Origin: Arenimonas donghaensis DSM 18148 = HO3-R19
GTDB lineage: Bacteria > Pseudomonadota > Gammaproteobacteria > Xanthomonadales > Xanthomonadaceae
Direction of reading: 5' to 3'
Assembly: GCF_000743535.1 (NCBI RefSeq)
Contig: NZ_AVCJ01000048.1
Span: forward strand, 1-64,000
Length of the DNA stretch: 64,000 nt
Both the position numbers and the translations under genes were made by a program. Positions 45,991-55,486 of the stretch are shown in pieces (within the stretch, counting starts at the first letter, position 1; the number at the start of each line of letters is the position of its first letter). Below the pieces are notes generated by a model, which did not search any database, was not told the DNA's origin, and saw nothing but the letters and a program-made list of their open reading frames with translations.

Positions 45991-48900
45991 TCAGGCATGG
46001 CCGCCCACGGCCGGCGTTTCCCGCTCGAGTGCCTCGAGTTTGCGCGCCACGGCCTCGGGCGAACGCGTGTAGGGCGCCAGCAGGGAATAGAAGGCCGGCA
46101 CCACGAACAGCGACAGCAGGGTCGAGAACGCCACGCCGGCGATGATGACGATGCCGATGGTGGCGCGGCTGGCGGAACCGGGCCCACCGAAGGCGACCAG
46201 CGGCACGGCGCCCATCATGGTGGCGATGGAGGTCATCAGGATCGGGCGCATGCGCACCGAAGCCGACTCGACGATGGCGTCGCGGATGGCCATGCCCTCG
46301 TCGCGCAGCTGGTTGGCGAATTCGACGATCAGGATGCCGTTCTTGGCCGCCAGCCCGACCAGCATGACGATGCCGATTTGGCTGAACAGGTTGAGCGAGC
46401 TGCCGAAGACCCACAGGCCCAGCAGCGCACCAAGCACCGCCAGCGGCACCGTCAGCATGATCACGATCGGGTGCAGGAAACTTTCGAACTGCGCCGCCAG
46501 CACCAGGTAGACCACCAGCAGGGCCATCGCGAAGGTGAAGACCACCGCGCCGCCCGCCTTCTGGTACTCGCGCGACTCGCCCTTGTAGTCGAGCTGGGCG
46601 CGTTGGGGCAGCTCTTCGTCGGCGGTCTGGCGCACCCAGTCCAGGGCCTCGCCCAGGGTGTAACCCGGCGCCAGGCCGGCCGAGAGGCTGATCGCGCGCA
46701 GGCGGTTGAAGCGATTGAACTCGCCCGGCTCGGCCAGTTCGACCAGGCTGACCAGGTTCGACAGCGGCACCAGTTCGCCGCTGTTGCCCGAACGCACGTA
46801 CAGGTTGTCCAGGTCGGCCGGCGACGCGCGGTCCTCGCGCTGCGCCTGCAGGATGACGTCGTATTCCTCACCATCCTCGACGTAGGTGGTGACGCGGCGC
46901 GAGCCCATCATGGTCTCGAGCGTGCGGCCGATCTCCAGCACCGATACGCCCAGGTCGGCGGCGCGGGCGCGGTCTATTTCGACGCGCAGCTGCGGCTGGG
47001 TTTCCTTGTAGTCCGAATCGGCGCCATACAGGCCGGGGTTCTGCTCCATGCGCGCCAGCATGCGGTCGCGCCACTCGGCGAGTTCGACGTAGTCCGGGCC
47101 ACCCAGCACCACCTGCAGGGGCTGCCCGCCGCTGCGCACCAGGCCGGTGCGCACCTGTGGCCGCGCCACGACGCCGGGCAGCTGGTTGAGCTCGCCGCGC
47201 ACCTGTTCGACCAGCCCGCTGGTGTCGACACCACGCTCGTCCCAGGGCTTGAGCAATACGATCGCGCGGCCGGTGTGCATGGTGCCGCCCGCGCCCCAGC
47301 CCCCGGGCACGGCGGTGTTGACGCGGTCGATGGGCTGGCCTTCGCCGGTGTACTTGAACAGGATTTCCTCGACGCCCTGCATCTGCTCGACCGTGTAGTC
47401 GTAGCCGGCACCCTCGGGGCCCGAGACGCTGACGAAGAAGGCGCCGCGATCTTCCGGCGGCGACAGCTCTGCCGGGATCACCTGCACCAGGAAGGCCGAC
47501 ACGCCGAGCGTGCCCAGCAGCACGATTCCGAACAGCAGCGGCTTGCCGACCGTTCGCTCGACCGCGCGACGGTAGCCGCGACCCAGTGAATCGAGGTGTT
47601 CCTGGATCCAGCGGTTCAGTCCACGCGGTTTGCTGTGCGGCCGCACCAGCAGCGAACACATCATCGGCGTGAGCGTCAGCGCCACGAAGGCGGAAATGAT
47701 GACCGCCCCGGCGAGCGCCACCGACAGCTCGCGGAACAGACGGCCGGTATTGCCTTCCATGAACCCGATCGGCAGGAATACCGCCGCCAGCACCGCCGTG
47801 GTGGCGATGACCGCGAAGGCCACCTGCTGGGTGCCGCGGCGCGCCGCGACCAGCGGGGGCTCGCCCAGGTCGGCCCGGCGCTGGACGTTTTCGAGCACGA
47901 CGATGGCGTCGTCCACCACCAGGCCGATGCACAGCACCAGCGCCAGCAGGGTCAGCAGGTTGATCGAGAAGCCGAAGGCCCACAGCGCGATGAAGGCCGC
48001 CACCAGGCACACCGGCACCGTCACCGCCGGGATGATCGCGGCACGCACGCTGCCCAGGAACAGGTAGATCACCACCAGCACCAGCCCGATCGCCTCGAAC
48101 AGGGTCCAGTAGACGCGGTTCACCGCGGCATCGATGAAGATGGTGCTGTCGAAGGCCACGAAGATGCTGGTGCCCTCGGGCAGCGTGTCCTGGATCGCCG
48201 GCAGCACCGCCTTGACCTCGCGGGCGACGTCCAGGCTGTTGGCGGTCGAGGTCTTGATGACGCCGAGGCCGACATTGGGTTGGCCGTTGCCGCGGAAATA
48301 GGCCCGGCGCTCGGACGAGGCCCGTTCGACCCGGGCGACGTCGCCCAGGCGCACCAGGTAGCCGTCCTCGCCCTTGGCCAGGGTGAGCTTGGCGAAGTCG
48401 GCGGGGTCTTCGTAGCCACGCATGACGCGCAGGGTGAAGTCGCGGTCCTGAGACTCGATGCTGCCGGCCGGCAGCTCGACGTTCTCGCGGCGCAGGGCGC
48501 TCTCGACGTCGTTCACCGTCAGCCCGCGCGCGGCCAGGGCCTCGCGGTCGAGCCAGATGCGCATCGCATAACGCTGGCGGCCACCGACGCGGACCTGGGC
48601 GACGCCGTCGATGCTCGACAGGCGGTCGACGACGTAGCGCTCGGCGTAGTCGCTGAGCTCGAGCGTGTCGAGCTTTTCCGAGTTCATGTTCAACCAGATG
48701 ATGACGTCGGCGTCGGCTTCGACTTTCTCGATTTCCGGCGGGTCGGCCTCCGGCGGCAGGCGGTCGCCGACCCGGCTGATGGCGTCGCGCACGTCGTTGG
48801 CCGCGGCTTCGATGTCGCGGCCCAGCGAGAATTCCAGGCTGACGTCGGCTTCGCCGTTGCGGCTGCGCGACTCGATGGTCTCGATGCCTTCGATGCCGGC

Positions 48901-49113
48901 CACGGCATCTTCGAGGATCTGCGTGATGCGGGTTTCCACCACCGCCGCCGAAGCGCCCGGATAGCCGACTTCCACCGAGACGATGGGCGGGTCGATGTCG
49001 GGCAGTTCGCGCAGGGTCAGGCGGGTGAAGGCGATAAGCCCCAGCACCACCAGCAGCAGGCTCATGACCGTCGCGAAGACCGGGCGCTTGATCGAGATGT
49101 CGGAAAGGACCAT
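45991..49113 (-). CDS. RND efflux permease (HAE-1/AcrB type)
   Basis: 1040 residues, the normal HAE-1 size, starting MVLSDISIKRPVFATVMSLLLVVLGLIAF. Twelve helices with two large periplasmic loops. The proton-relay Asp pair is in LALVLCIGLVVDDAIVVLENVQR near 400, and DRGAFFVSVSGPEGAG near 565 and the final NLFSQIGIVMLVGLAAKNGILIVEFANQLRDEG block match AcrB/MexB-like pumps. It exports drugs or other amphiphiles across the outer membrane. The adaptor gene is 13 bases upstream; no outer-membrane channel gene is in the window. Confidence 0.94.
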   Translation of the reverse strand: MVLSDISIKRPVFATVMSLLLVVLGLIAFTRLTLRELPDIDPPIVSVEVGYPGASAAVVETRITQILEDAVAGIEGIETIESRSRNGEADVSLEFSLGRDIEAAANDVRDAISRVGDRLPPEADPPEIEKVEADADVIIWLNMNSEKLDTLELSDYAERYVVDRLSSIDGVAQVRVGGRQRYAMRIWLDREALAARGLTVNDVESALRRENVELPAGSIESQDRDFTLRVMRGYEDPADFAKLTLAKGEDGYLVRLGDVARVERASSERRAYFRGNGQPNVGLGVIKTSTANSLDVAREVKAVLPAIQDTLPEGTSIFVAFDSTIFIDAAVNRVYWTLFEAIGLVLVVIYLFLGSVRAAIIPAVTVPVCLVAAFIALWAFGFSINLLTLLALVLCIGLVVDDAIVVLENVQRRADLGEPPLVAARRGTQQVAFAVIATTAVLAAVFLPIGFMEGNTGRLFRELSVALAGAVIISAFVALTLTPMMCSLLVRPHSKPRGLNRWIQEHLDSLGRGYRRAVERTVGKPLLFGIVLLGTLGVSAFLVQVIPAELSPPEDRGAFFVSVSGPEGAGYDYTVEQMQGVEEILFKYTGEGQPIDRVNTAVPGGWGAGGTMHTGRAIVLLKPWDERGVDTSGLVEQVRGELNQLPGVVARPQVRTGLVRSGGQPLQVVLGGPDYVELAEWRDRMLARMEQNPGLYGADSDYKETQPQLRVEIDRARAADLGVSVLEIGRTLETMMGSRRVTTYVEDGEEYDVILQAQREDRASPADLDNLYVRSGNSGELVPLSNLVSLVELAEPGEFNRFNRLRAISLSAGLAPGYTLGEALDWVRQTADEELPQRAQLDYKGESREYQKAGGAVVFTFAMALLVVYLVLAAQFESFLHPIVIMLTVPLAVLGALLGLWVFGSSLNLFSQIGIVMLVGLAAKNGILIVEFANQLRDEGMAIRDAIVESASVRMRPILMTSIATMMGAVPLVAFGGPGSASRATIGIVIIAGVAFSTLLSLFVVPAFYSLLAPYTRSPEAVARKLEALERETPAVGGHA

Positions 49114-49126
49114 GGCCTGCCCCGGC

Positions 49127-50194
49127 TCAGCCCGCGGCCGTCGCGGCGGCGGCGGCGTCGACGTCGGTGATGGCGCTGCCGTCGCGCAGCTTCACCGCGC
49201 CGTCGATGACGATGCGGTCGCCGGCCGACAGGCCCTCCAGGATCTCGACCTCGCCACGACGCCGCTGTCCCAGTTCGACCTCCACCTGCTCGACGGTGGC
49301 GTCGTCGCGCACGCGGAAGACATGGGCACTGCGCGAGACCTGGATCACCGCGATCTCGGGCACCACCAGGGCCTGGCGTTCGGGCTGGAAGACCTCGACG
49401 GTGAGCAGCATCCCGGGCCGCAGCAGCAGGTCGGGATTGGGCAGGTTGGCGCGCACGGTGACCGCGCGCGTGACCGGGTCCACCCGGGAATCGATGGTCG
49501 TCAGCTCGCCGGTGAAGTCCTGGTCCGGAAAGGCCACGGAGCGGGCGTGCACGGCCTGGCCGGGCTTGAGCGCCGAGAGGAAGGATTCGGGCACCGCGAA
49601 GTCGAGCTTGATCACCGAAACATCGTCGAGGCTCGCGATGGTGGTGCCCGGCGTCACCAGGGTGCCCGGACTGACCTGGCGAAAGCCCAGCACGCCGTCG
49701 AAGGGCGCGGTGATGACGCGATCCGAGAGTCGCGCGCGGGTAGCGTCGAGCCGCGCCCGTGCCGACTCCATCGCGGCGCGCTGGGTGTCGAGCTGGCCGG
49801 CGGGGATCAGCTTCTGCGCCGCCAGCTGCTGCTGGCGCCGGAACTGGGTCTGGGTCTCCCGGAACTCGGCCGCGGCTTCTTCCAGGCCCGCGACTTCCAC
49901 GCGTCCGGAAAGATCGACCAGGATGTCGCCGGCCTTGACCAGGTCGCCGTCCTGGAAGTTCACCTTGACCACGGTTTCCGTGACCTTGGCCGTCACCATC
50001 ACCGACTCGTTGGCCCGGGCCGTGCCCAGGGCCTGGATGGTGTCGCGCCAGGGCTTGGCCTGCACCTGCAGCGTGGTGACGGTCGCCGGCGCCGAAGCGC
50101 GGCCGCCGGCCTCTTCCTCGCCACAGGCGGCCAGCAGGGCCAGCAGCGGCAGGGAAACCAGGAACTTGGGCAGGATCGTGCGGCCAGTCCTCAT
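49127..50194 (-). CDS. RND efflux periplasmic adaptor (membrane fusion protein)
   Basis: 355 residues from ATG 50194; longer frames pass through the terminator. Lipoprotein signal with LLALLAACGEE (Cys near 25). Barrel-sandwich half motif GDLVKAGDILVDLSGRVEVAGLEEA, coiled-coil hairpin about 105-165 (EFRETQTQFRRQQQLAAQKLIPAGQLDTQ), second half motif ITAPFDGVLGFRQVSPGTLVTPGTTIASL, then beta-barrel and membrane-proximal domains. First gene of the pump operon. Confidence 0.92.
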   Translation of the reverse strand: MRTGRTILPKFLVSLPLLALLAACGEEEAGGRASAPATVTTLQVQAKPWRDTIQALGTARANESVMVTAKVTETVVKVNFQDGDLVKAGDILVDLSGRVEVAGLEEAAAEFRETQTQFRRQQQLAAQKLIPAGQLDTQRAAMESARARLDATRARLSDRVITAPFDGVLGFRQVSPGTLVTPGTTIASLDDVSVIKLDFAVPESFLSALKPGQAVHARSVAFPDQDFTGELTTIDSRVDPVTRAVTVRANLPNPDLLLRPGMLLTVEVFQPERQALVVPEIAVIQVSRSAHVFRVRDDATVEQVEVELGQRRRGEVEILEGLSAGDRIVIDGAVKLRDGSAITDVDAAAAATAAG

Positions 50195-50322
50195 CGCGGG
50201 GCGGTGTCCTTGTTGAAGGGCTATCAGGAAAAGACCCGAGACCCGGGGGAAAGTTCGGCTCGCAGCGCCGGGCGTCGCCGGATTGTAAGGACGCGGCGTG
50301 CAGGCGGCGCGACGACGGCCAG

Positions 50323-50352
50323 AAAGACAAACGCCGGCGCAGGGCCGGCGTT
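50323..50352 (-). terminator. fba Rho-independent terminator
   Basis: On the minus strand ACGCCGGC and GCCGGCGT form the stem, followed by TTTGTCTTTC, about 50 bases past the fba stop. The rest of 50195-50402 shows no other feature. Confidence 0.75.
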
Positions 50353-50402
50353 GACATGCACGCTGTAGGGCGACGGCCGGGAGCCGCCGCCCCACAGGCC
50401 GG

Positions 50403-51410
50403 TCAGCCCTTCTTCCACTGCCCCAGCGCGGCCTGGCCGTTGGCCTTGGCGCGGGCGAAGACGGTGTCCTGGGCGGCCTTGGTGTTGCCGGCCATGTCCT
50501 TGGCCCACAGCTGCAGGGCGGCGGACTGCATGGCGCGGCCGTAGCTGAAGCTCAGCGGCCAGGGCTTGCTGCCCATCTGGTTCATGGCGTTGAGGTGGGC
50601 GGTGGCGTCGTCGTCGCTCTGGCCACCCGACAGGAAGACGATGCCCGGCAGGGTCGCCGGCACCGACGACTTCAGGCAGCGCAGGGTCATCTCGGCGACG
50701 TCCTCGATGCCGGCCTGGTCCGGGCAGGACTTGCCCGCAACGACCATGCTGGCCTTGAGGATGGTGCCTTCGAGCATGATGTTGTGCTCGTAGAGCGCGC
50801 CGAACAGCGAGCGCAGGGTGACCTCGGTGATCTCGTAGCAGGTCTCGACGTCGTGGTCGCCGTCCATCAGCACTTCGGGTTCGACCATGGGCACGATGCC
50901 GGCTTCCTGGCACAGCGCGGCGTAGCGGGCCAGCGCATGGCAGTTGGCGTCGATGCAGGTGCCCGAGGGCATGTCTTCGCCGATGGTGATGACCGCGCGC
51001 CACTTGGCGAAACGCGCACCCAGCTTGCCGTATTCCTTCAGGCGGTCGCGCAGGCCGTCCAGGCCTTCGGTGACCAGTTCGCCCGGGAAGCCGGCCAGCG
51101 GCTTGGCGCCCATGTCCACCTTGATGCCCGGCAGGATGCCGGCGTCCATCATGACCTTGGTGAAGGGCACGCCGGCCTTGGCGGACTGGCGCAGGGTCTC
51201 GTCGTACAGGATGGCGCCGGAGATGTAGTCGCCCAGCTTCGGGGTGGTCAGCAGCATCTCGCGGTAGGCGCGGCGGTTTTCTTCCGTGCACTCGATGCCG
51301 ACGCCGTCGAAACGCTTCTTGATGGTGGCGGTGGACTCATCGATGGCGATGATGCCCTTGCCCGGGGCCACCATGGCCTGGGCGGTTTCGGCGAGCTGGT
51401 CGATACTCAT
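50403..51410 (-). CDS. fba: Class I fructose-bisphosphate aldolase
   Basis: 335 residues from ATG 51410; the longer frame only reads the REP dimer. MSIDQLAETAQAMVAPGKGIIAIDESTATIKKRF, GAILYDETLRQ, GIVPMVEPEVLMDGDHDVETC and the Schiff-base lysine in LEGTILKASMVVAGK identify the Schiff-base (animal-type, PF00274) aldolase, not the zinc-dependent class II. It interconverts fructose 1,6-bisphosphate with two trioses. Own promoter with a TATAAT box; next to pyk. Confidence 0.94.
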   Translation of the reverse strand: MSIDQLAETAQAMVAPGKGIIAIDESTATIKKRFDGVGIECTEENRRAYREMLLTTPKLGDYISGAILYDETLRQSAKAGVPFTKVMMDAGILPGIKVDMGAKPLAGFPGELVTEGLDGLRDRLKEYGKLGARFAKWRAVITIGEDMPSGTCIDANCHALARYAALCQEAGIVPMVEPEVLMDGDHDVETCYEITEVTLRSLFGALYEHNIMLEGTILKASMVVAGKSCPDQAGIEDVAEMTLRCLKSSVPATLPGIVFLSGGQSDDDATAHLNAMNQMGSKPWPLSFSYGRAMQSAALQLWAKDMAGNTKAAQDTVFARAKANGQAALGQWKKG

Positions 51411-51443
51411 GGCGGGATCCCGGGGTTGGCTGGAAAGCCCATG

Positions 51444-51449
51444 ATTATA
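51444..51449 (-). promoter_or_regulatory. fba -10 box
   Basis: TATAAT on the minus strand, 34 bases before the ATG. A -35 element at normal spacing (about 51467-51472) would fall within the stem of the neighbouring REP copy. Confidence 0.65.
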
Positions 51450-51455
51450 CCCCTC

Positions 51456-51523
51456 TGTGGGAGGGACTTCAGTCCCGAAATGCGTCGGGACTGAAGTCCC
51501 TCCCACACAAGGCGCTCCTACAA
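51456..51523. repeat. REP-like dimer (type A) plus truncated type B copy between fba and pyk
   Basis: TGTGGGAGGGACTTCAGTCC with CGA (51456-51478) and its reverse complement (51485-51507) around a 6-base loop, followed by CAAGGCGCTCCTACAA (51508-51523), half of a type B element on the minus strand. The half copy includes the pyk stop codon (51518-51520). Confidence 0.8.
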
Positions 51524-52984
51524 CTCGCCCAGGCCCTCGGCGTCGCCGCCCGGACCCACCTTGAGCAGGCGCAGGGTATTGGTGGCCCCGTGCAGCTCCA
51601 TGTGGTCGCCGCTGGTGATGATGACCCGGTCGCCCTCGGCCAGCAGGCCCAGCCCAAACAGGTGCCTGAGCGCGCCGCGGGCGGCTTCGCGGGTGCTCTG
51701 GCCGGCGCTGTCGAAATCCACCGGGAATACGTCGCGGACCAGGGCCATGCGCCGGCGGGCGCCGTCGTGCCGGGACAGGCCGAAGATCGGCACCTTGGAC
51801 CGGAACCGCGACAGGAATCGGGCCGTGCCGCCGGATTCGGTCAGCGCCACGATGCCGCGCACTTCGACGTGTTCGGCCAGGAACATGGTGGCCATGGCGA
51901 TGGCCTGGTCGGCGCGTTCCAGGCCGCGCTGGGCCTTCTCGAAGTCGGTGTCGTGGTCGAACTGGCGCTCGGCGCCCAGGCAGATGCGCACCATGGCCTC
52001 GACCGCCTTGACCGGGTAGTTGCCCGAGGCGGTTTCGGCCGAGAGCATCACCGCATCGGTGCCGTCGATGACCGAATTGGCCACATCCAGCACCTCGGCG
52101 CGCGTCGGGATCGGGTTGTCCACCATCGACTGCAGCATTTGGGTCGCGGTGATCACGATGCGGTTGTGTTCGAGCGCGGTGCGGATGATTTTTTTCTGCA
52201 GGCCCGGCAGCTCGGCGTCGCCGATCTCGACGCCCAGGTCGCCGCGCGCGACCATCACCACGTCGGACGCGCGGGTGATCTCGACCAGGTTCTCGATGGC
52301 CTCGGCGCGCTCGATCTTGGCCACCATGAAGGCGTCCGATCCCGCTGCCGCGGCCAGCGCCCGGGCTTCGTCCATGTCGGCGGCCGAACGGCAGAACGAA
52401 ACCGCGATGAAGTCCACGCCCAGGCCGGCGGCGATGCGGATGTGCTGCTTGTCCTGGTCGGTCAGCGCGCCCAGCGACAGGCCGCCGCCGAGCCGGTTCA
52501 GGCCCTTGCGGTCGGACAGCGTGCCGTCGGTCAGCACGCGGGTGCGGATGCGGTCGCCGTCGATGGCAACCACTTCCAGCGCCACCAGACCGTCATCGAG
52601 CAGCAGCGTGTCGCCGGCGGCGACGTCGTTGACCAGTCCCAGGTAGCTCACCCCGACCTGGCTGGCATCCCCGGCCGGCGCATCGGCGCGGCAGACCAGG
52701 GTGAAGGGGTCGCCCGCGGCCAGCGCGACCTTGCCGCCCGCGAATTTTTCGATGCGGATCTTCGGACCCTGCAGGTCGGCCAGGATGCCGACCTCCCGGC
52801 CCTGCTCGGCCGCCGCTTCCCGTATCGCCGCGACGCGGGCGGCGTGGTGCTCGGGCGTGCCGTGCGAAAAATTGAGCCGGACCACGTTGACGCCGGCGCG
52901 GATCAGTCCGGCGAGCACCGCCGGTGGGTCCGTGGCCGGGCCCAGGGTGGCGAGGATCTTGGTGCGGCGCAGCGGCTGGCTCAT
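51518..52984 (-). CDS. pyk: Pyruvate kinase
   Basis: 488 residues from ATG 52984 (MSQPLRRTKILATLGPATD). VVRLNFSHGTPEHHAARV carries the catalytic Arg and Asn, then LQGPKIRIEKF, LDDGLVALEVV, MVAKIERAEAIENL, VMVARGDLGVEIG with the metal-binding Glu and Asp, ATQMLQSM and SAETASGNYPVKAVEAM. It makes pyruvate and ATP from phosphoenolpyruvate. TAGCTT (minus strand) lies about 30 bases upstream, so it may have its own promoter. The stop codon lies in a truncated REP copy. Confidence 0.95.
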   Translation of the reverse strand: MSQPLRRTKILATLGPATDPPAVLAGLIRAGVNVVRLNFSHGTPEHHAARVAAIREAAAEQGREVGILADLQGPKIRIEKFAGGKVALAAGDPFTLVCRADAPAGDASQVGVSYLGLVNDVAAGDTLLLDDGLVALEVVAIDGDRIRTRVLTDGTLSDRKGLNRLGGGLSLGALTDQDKQHIRIAAGLGVDFIAVSFCRSAADMDEARALAAAAGSDAFMVAKIERAEAIENLVEITRASDVVMVARGDLGVEIGDAELPGLQKKIIRTALEHNRIVITATQMLQSMVDNPIPTRAEVLDVANSVIDGTDAVMLSAETASGNYPVKAVEAMVRICLGAERQFDHDTDFEKAQRGLERADQAIAMATMFLAEHVEVRGIVALTESGGTARFLSRFRSKVPIFGLSRHDGARRRMALVRDVFPVDFDSAGQSTREAARGALRHLFGLGLLAEGDRVIITSGDHMELHGATNTLRLLKVGPGGDAEGLGEL

Positions 52985-53015
52985 TGTTCGGTTCGGTGGT
53001 ATCGACGGACCTAAG

Positions 53016-53663
53016 CTAGCACGCGGCCATCGCAAACAAGGGGCGCAGGGCGTCCGGCGAACCGGCCAGGTGGGTGGCACCGGCTTCGCGCAGTTCGGCT
53101 TCGTCGCCGAATCCCCAGAGCACGCCCACCGACGGCATGCCGTGGTGGCGGGCACCGTGGATGTCCATGTGCCGGTCGCCGACCATCCAGCAGCCGTCCG
53201 CGGCCAGGCCCAGGCGCGACAGCGCCTCGCCGATCAGTTCGGGCTTGTGGCTCAGCCGTCCACAGGGCGTGGCGCCGATGATGTCCTGGAAATGACCGCC
53301 GAAGGGCAAGTGTTCGACGATGCGCCGCGCATGCGGTTCGTTCTTGGCGGTGACCACGGCCAGGCGATGGCCGTCGGCGGCCAGGGCCGCCACGACGTCG
53401 CCGATGCCGGCATAGATGGCATGCTCGCGCCAGCCCGTGGTATCGAAACGCTCGCGGTAATACTCGACCGCCAATTCCACCCGGGCCGGGTCACCCAGGC
53501 GCGGCGCGAAGCTGTCGCGAAGCGGTGGGCCGATCCAGCCGCGCAGTTCGCCCTGTGCCGGCGCGGGCTCGCCCAGGCGCTCGAAAGCGTGCACGACGCA
53601 GCGGGTGATGCCTTCGACCGAATCGATCAGGGTGCCGTCGAGGTCGAAGAAGATCGTCGCCAT
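53016..53663 (-). CDS. HAD-family phosphatase (phosphoglycolate phosphatase-like)
   Basis: 215 residues from ATG 53663. TIFFDLDGTLIDS is HAD motif I with the nucleophile Asp, LAVVTAKNE motif II, LSHKPELI motif III with Lys, and CWMVGDRHMDIHGARHHGMPSVGVLWG motif IV. A helical cap lies between I and II. This fits the Gph/PGMB-like subfamily. It begins one base past the pgk stop, so it is co-transcribed with pgk; removal of a glycolytic side product is a plausible role. Confidence 0.87.
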   Translation of the reverse strand: MATIFFDLDGTLIDSVEGITRCVVHAFERLGEPAPAQGELRGWIGPPLRDSFAPRLGDPARVELAVEYYRERFDTTGWREHAIYAGIGDVVAALAADGHRLAVVTAKNEPHARRIVEHLPFGGHFQDIIGATPCGRLSHKPELIGEALSRLGLAADGCWMVGDRHMDIHGARHHGMPSVGVLWGFGDEAELREAGATHLAGSPDALRPLFAMAAC

Positions 53664-53664
53664 G

Positions 53665-54840
53665 TCAGCTTGCGCGGGCCTTGAGCGCGGCGACCGCGGG
53701 CAACTCCTTGCCTTCGCAGAACTCCAGGAAGGCACCGCCGCCGGTCGAGATATAGCTGATGCCGGCTTCCACGCCGTACTTGTCGACCGCCGCCAGGGTG
53801 TCGCCGCCGCCGGCGATGGAAAACGCCTCGGAGCCGGCGATGGCGTGCGCCAACACTTCGGTGCCCTTGCCGAAGGCGTCGAATTCGAACACCCCGACCG
53901 GACCGTTCCAGATCACGCTGCCGGCGTCCCGGATCATCTGCGCGTAGCGCGCGGCGGTGTCCGGGCCGATGTCGAGGATCATGTCGTCCGGGCCGACCTC
54001 GGCGACGGCCTTGACCGTGGCCGGCGCATCGGCGGCGAAGGCCGGCGCCACCACCACGTCGGTCGGCACCGGGATGTCGGCGCCGCGGGCCTTGGCGTCG
54101 GCCATGATCTGGCGCGCGGTGTCGAGCAGGTCGGCTTCGCACAGCGACTTGCCGACCGGATGCCCCATCGCGGCGATGAAGGTGTTGGCGATGCCGCCGC
54201 CGACGATCAGCTGGTCCACCTTCGACACCAGGGCTGAAAGCAGTTCGAGCTTGGTGCTGACCTTGGAGCCGGCGACGATGGCGATCAGCGGGCGCGCCGG
54301 CGCCAGCAGGGCCTTGGCCAAGGCATCGAGTTCGGCCATCAGCAGCGGGCCACCGCAGGCGACCTTGGCAAAGCGGATGGCGCCGTGGGTCGACGCCTGG
54401 GCGCGGTGGGCGGTGCCGAAGGCGTCCATGACGAACACATCGCACAGCGCCGCGTATTTCTTCGCCAGCGTTTCGTCATCGGCCTTCTCGCCGACGTTCA
54501 TGCGGCAGTTCTCCAGCAGCACCAGCTGGCCCGGCGCCACCTGCACGCCGTCGGTCCAGTCCTTCACCAGCGGCACCTCGCGGCCGAGCAGCTCGCCCAG
54601 GCGGGCGGCGACCGGCGCCAGCGAATCCTCCTGCGTCCACACGCCTTCCTTGGGCCGGCCCAGGTGCGAGGTGACCATCACCGCCGCACCCTTCTCCAGT
54701 GCCAGCTTCATCGTCGGCAGGGCGGCGGTGATGCGCTGTTCGGAGGTGATGCGGCCATCCTTGACCGGGACGTTGAGGTCCTCGCGGATCAGGACGCGCT
54801 TGCCGGCCAGGTCGAGGTCGGCCATGCGGAGGATGGACAT
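53665..54840 (-). CDS. pgk: Phosphoglycerate kinase
   Basis: 391 residues from ATG 54840. [21 protein letters not shown] near 9-29 is the signature, then [64 protein letters not shown] and the C-terminal [16 protein letters not shown] and [14 protein letters not shown] nucleotide-binding loops. It makes ATP from 1,3-bisphosphoglycerate. Upstream, across a plus-strand gene pair, lies gap; downstream the HAD gene and pyk. Confidence 0.96.
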   Translation of the reverse strand: MSILRMADLDLAGKRVLIREDLNVPVKDGRITSEQRITAALPTMKLALEKGAAVMVTSHLGRPKEGVWTQEDSLAPVAARLGELLGREVPLVKDWTDGVQVAPGQLVLLENCRMNVGEKADDETLAKKYAALCDVFVMDAFGTAHRAQASTHGAIRFAKVACGGPLLMAELDALAKALLAPARPLIAIVAGSKVSTKLELLSALVSKVDQLIVGGGIANTFIAAMGHPVGKSLCEADLLDTARQIMADAKARGADIPVPTDVVVAPAFAADAPATVKAVAEVGPDDMILDIGPDTAARYAQMIRDAGSVIWNGPVGVFEFDAFGKGTEVLAHAIAGSEAFSIAGGGDTLAAVDKYGVEAGISYISTGGGAFLEFCEGKELPAVAALKARAS

Positions 54841-54928
54841 GGGAAGGCTCCGGGTACGGGAAAGCCGGCATTTTCCCCCGCGCCGGCCGCCGCCGGCAAA
54901 CGCCGTGGCCGCATGGGAGAATGGGGCC

Positions 54929-55486
54929 ATGGATCAAGACACCGACCCGCCCGTGATCGAAGGCGCCCGGGTCCGTCTGCGGCCGCTTCGCCGCACGGAC
55001 GCCGCGGCGCTGTTCGCGCTGTACAGCGACCCCGCCGTTTGCCGCTTCTGGAGCTTCGCGCCCTGGACCTTGCCGGCGCAGGCCGAGGCCTGGCTGGACG
55101 AACGCATGGGCTGGCGGCCGCCGGCGACCTTCGGCTGGGCCCTGGCCGATCGCAGCGACGATGCCCTGGTGGGCACCACCAGCCTGTTCTCGCTGAGCGG
55201 CCCGAACCGGCGGGCCGAGCTGGGTTATTCCCTGCTGCCGGCGCGCCAGGGCCAGGGCCTGGCCCGCGAAGGCGTCGGCCTGGCGCTGGCGCACGCCTTC
55301 GGCCCCCTGGGCCTGGAGCGCGTGGAAGCCGACGTGGATCCGCGCAACGAACCCTCCTGGCGACTGCTTGAACACTTCGGCTTCCAGCGCGAGGGCCTGC
55401 TGCGCCATCGCTGGCGGGTCGGCGACGAGTTCGCCGACTCCTGGATCTACGGGCTGCTGCAGCACGACTACCGGAGGGCGGCATGA
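54929..55486 (+). CDS. GNAT N-acetyltransferase (RimJ/RimL type)
   Basis: 185 residues. [33 protein letters not shown] is the usual start, [29 protein letters not shown] carries the acetyl-CoA pyrophosphate loop (Q-G-x-G-x-A), and [27 protein letters not shown] the C-terminal motif of RimJ/RimL-like enzymes. Substrate, protein N-terminus or small molecule, unknown. GAGAAT (54917-54922) ends six bases before the ATG without a ribosome site. ATGA overlap with the next gene. Confidence 0.87.
   Translation: MDQDTDPPVIEGARVRLRPLRRTDAAALFALYSDPAVCRFWSFAPWTLPAQAEAWLDERMGWRPPATFGWALADRSDDALVGTTSLFSLSGPNRRAELGYSLLPARQGQGLAREGVGLALAHAFGPLGLERVEADVDPRNEPSWRLLEHFGFQREGLLRHRWRVGDEFADSWIYGLLQHDYRRAA

Noticed and set aside
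32199-51506. Reading frames starting MGGTSVPKxF near 32.4, 41.0 and 51.5 kb
   Set aside because: They are translations of the type A REP palindrome and only lengthen real genes artificially.
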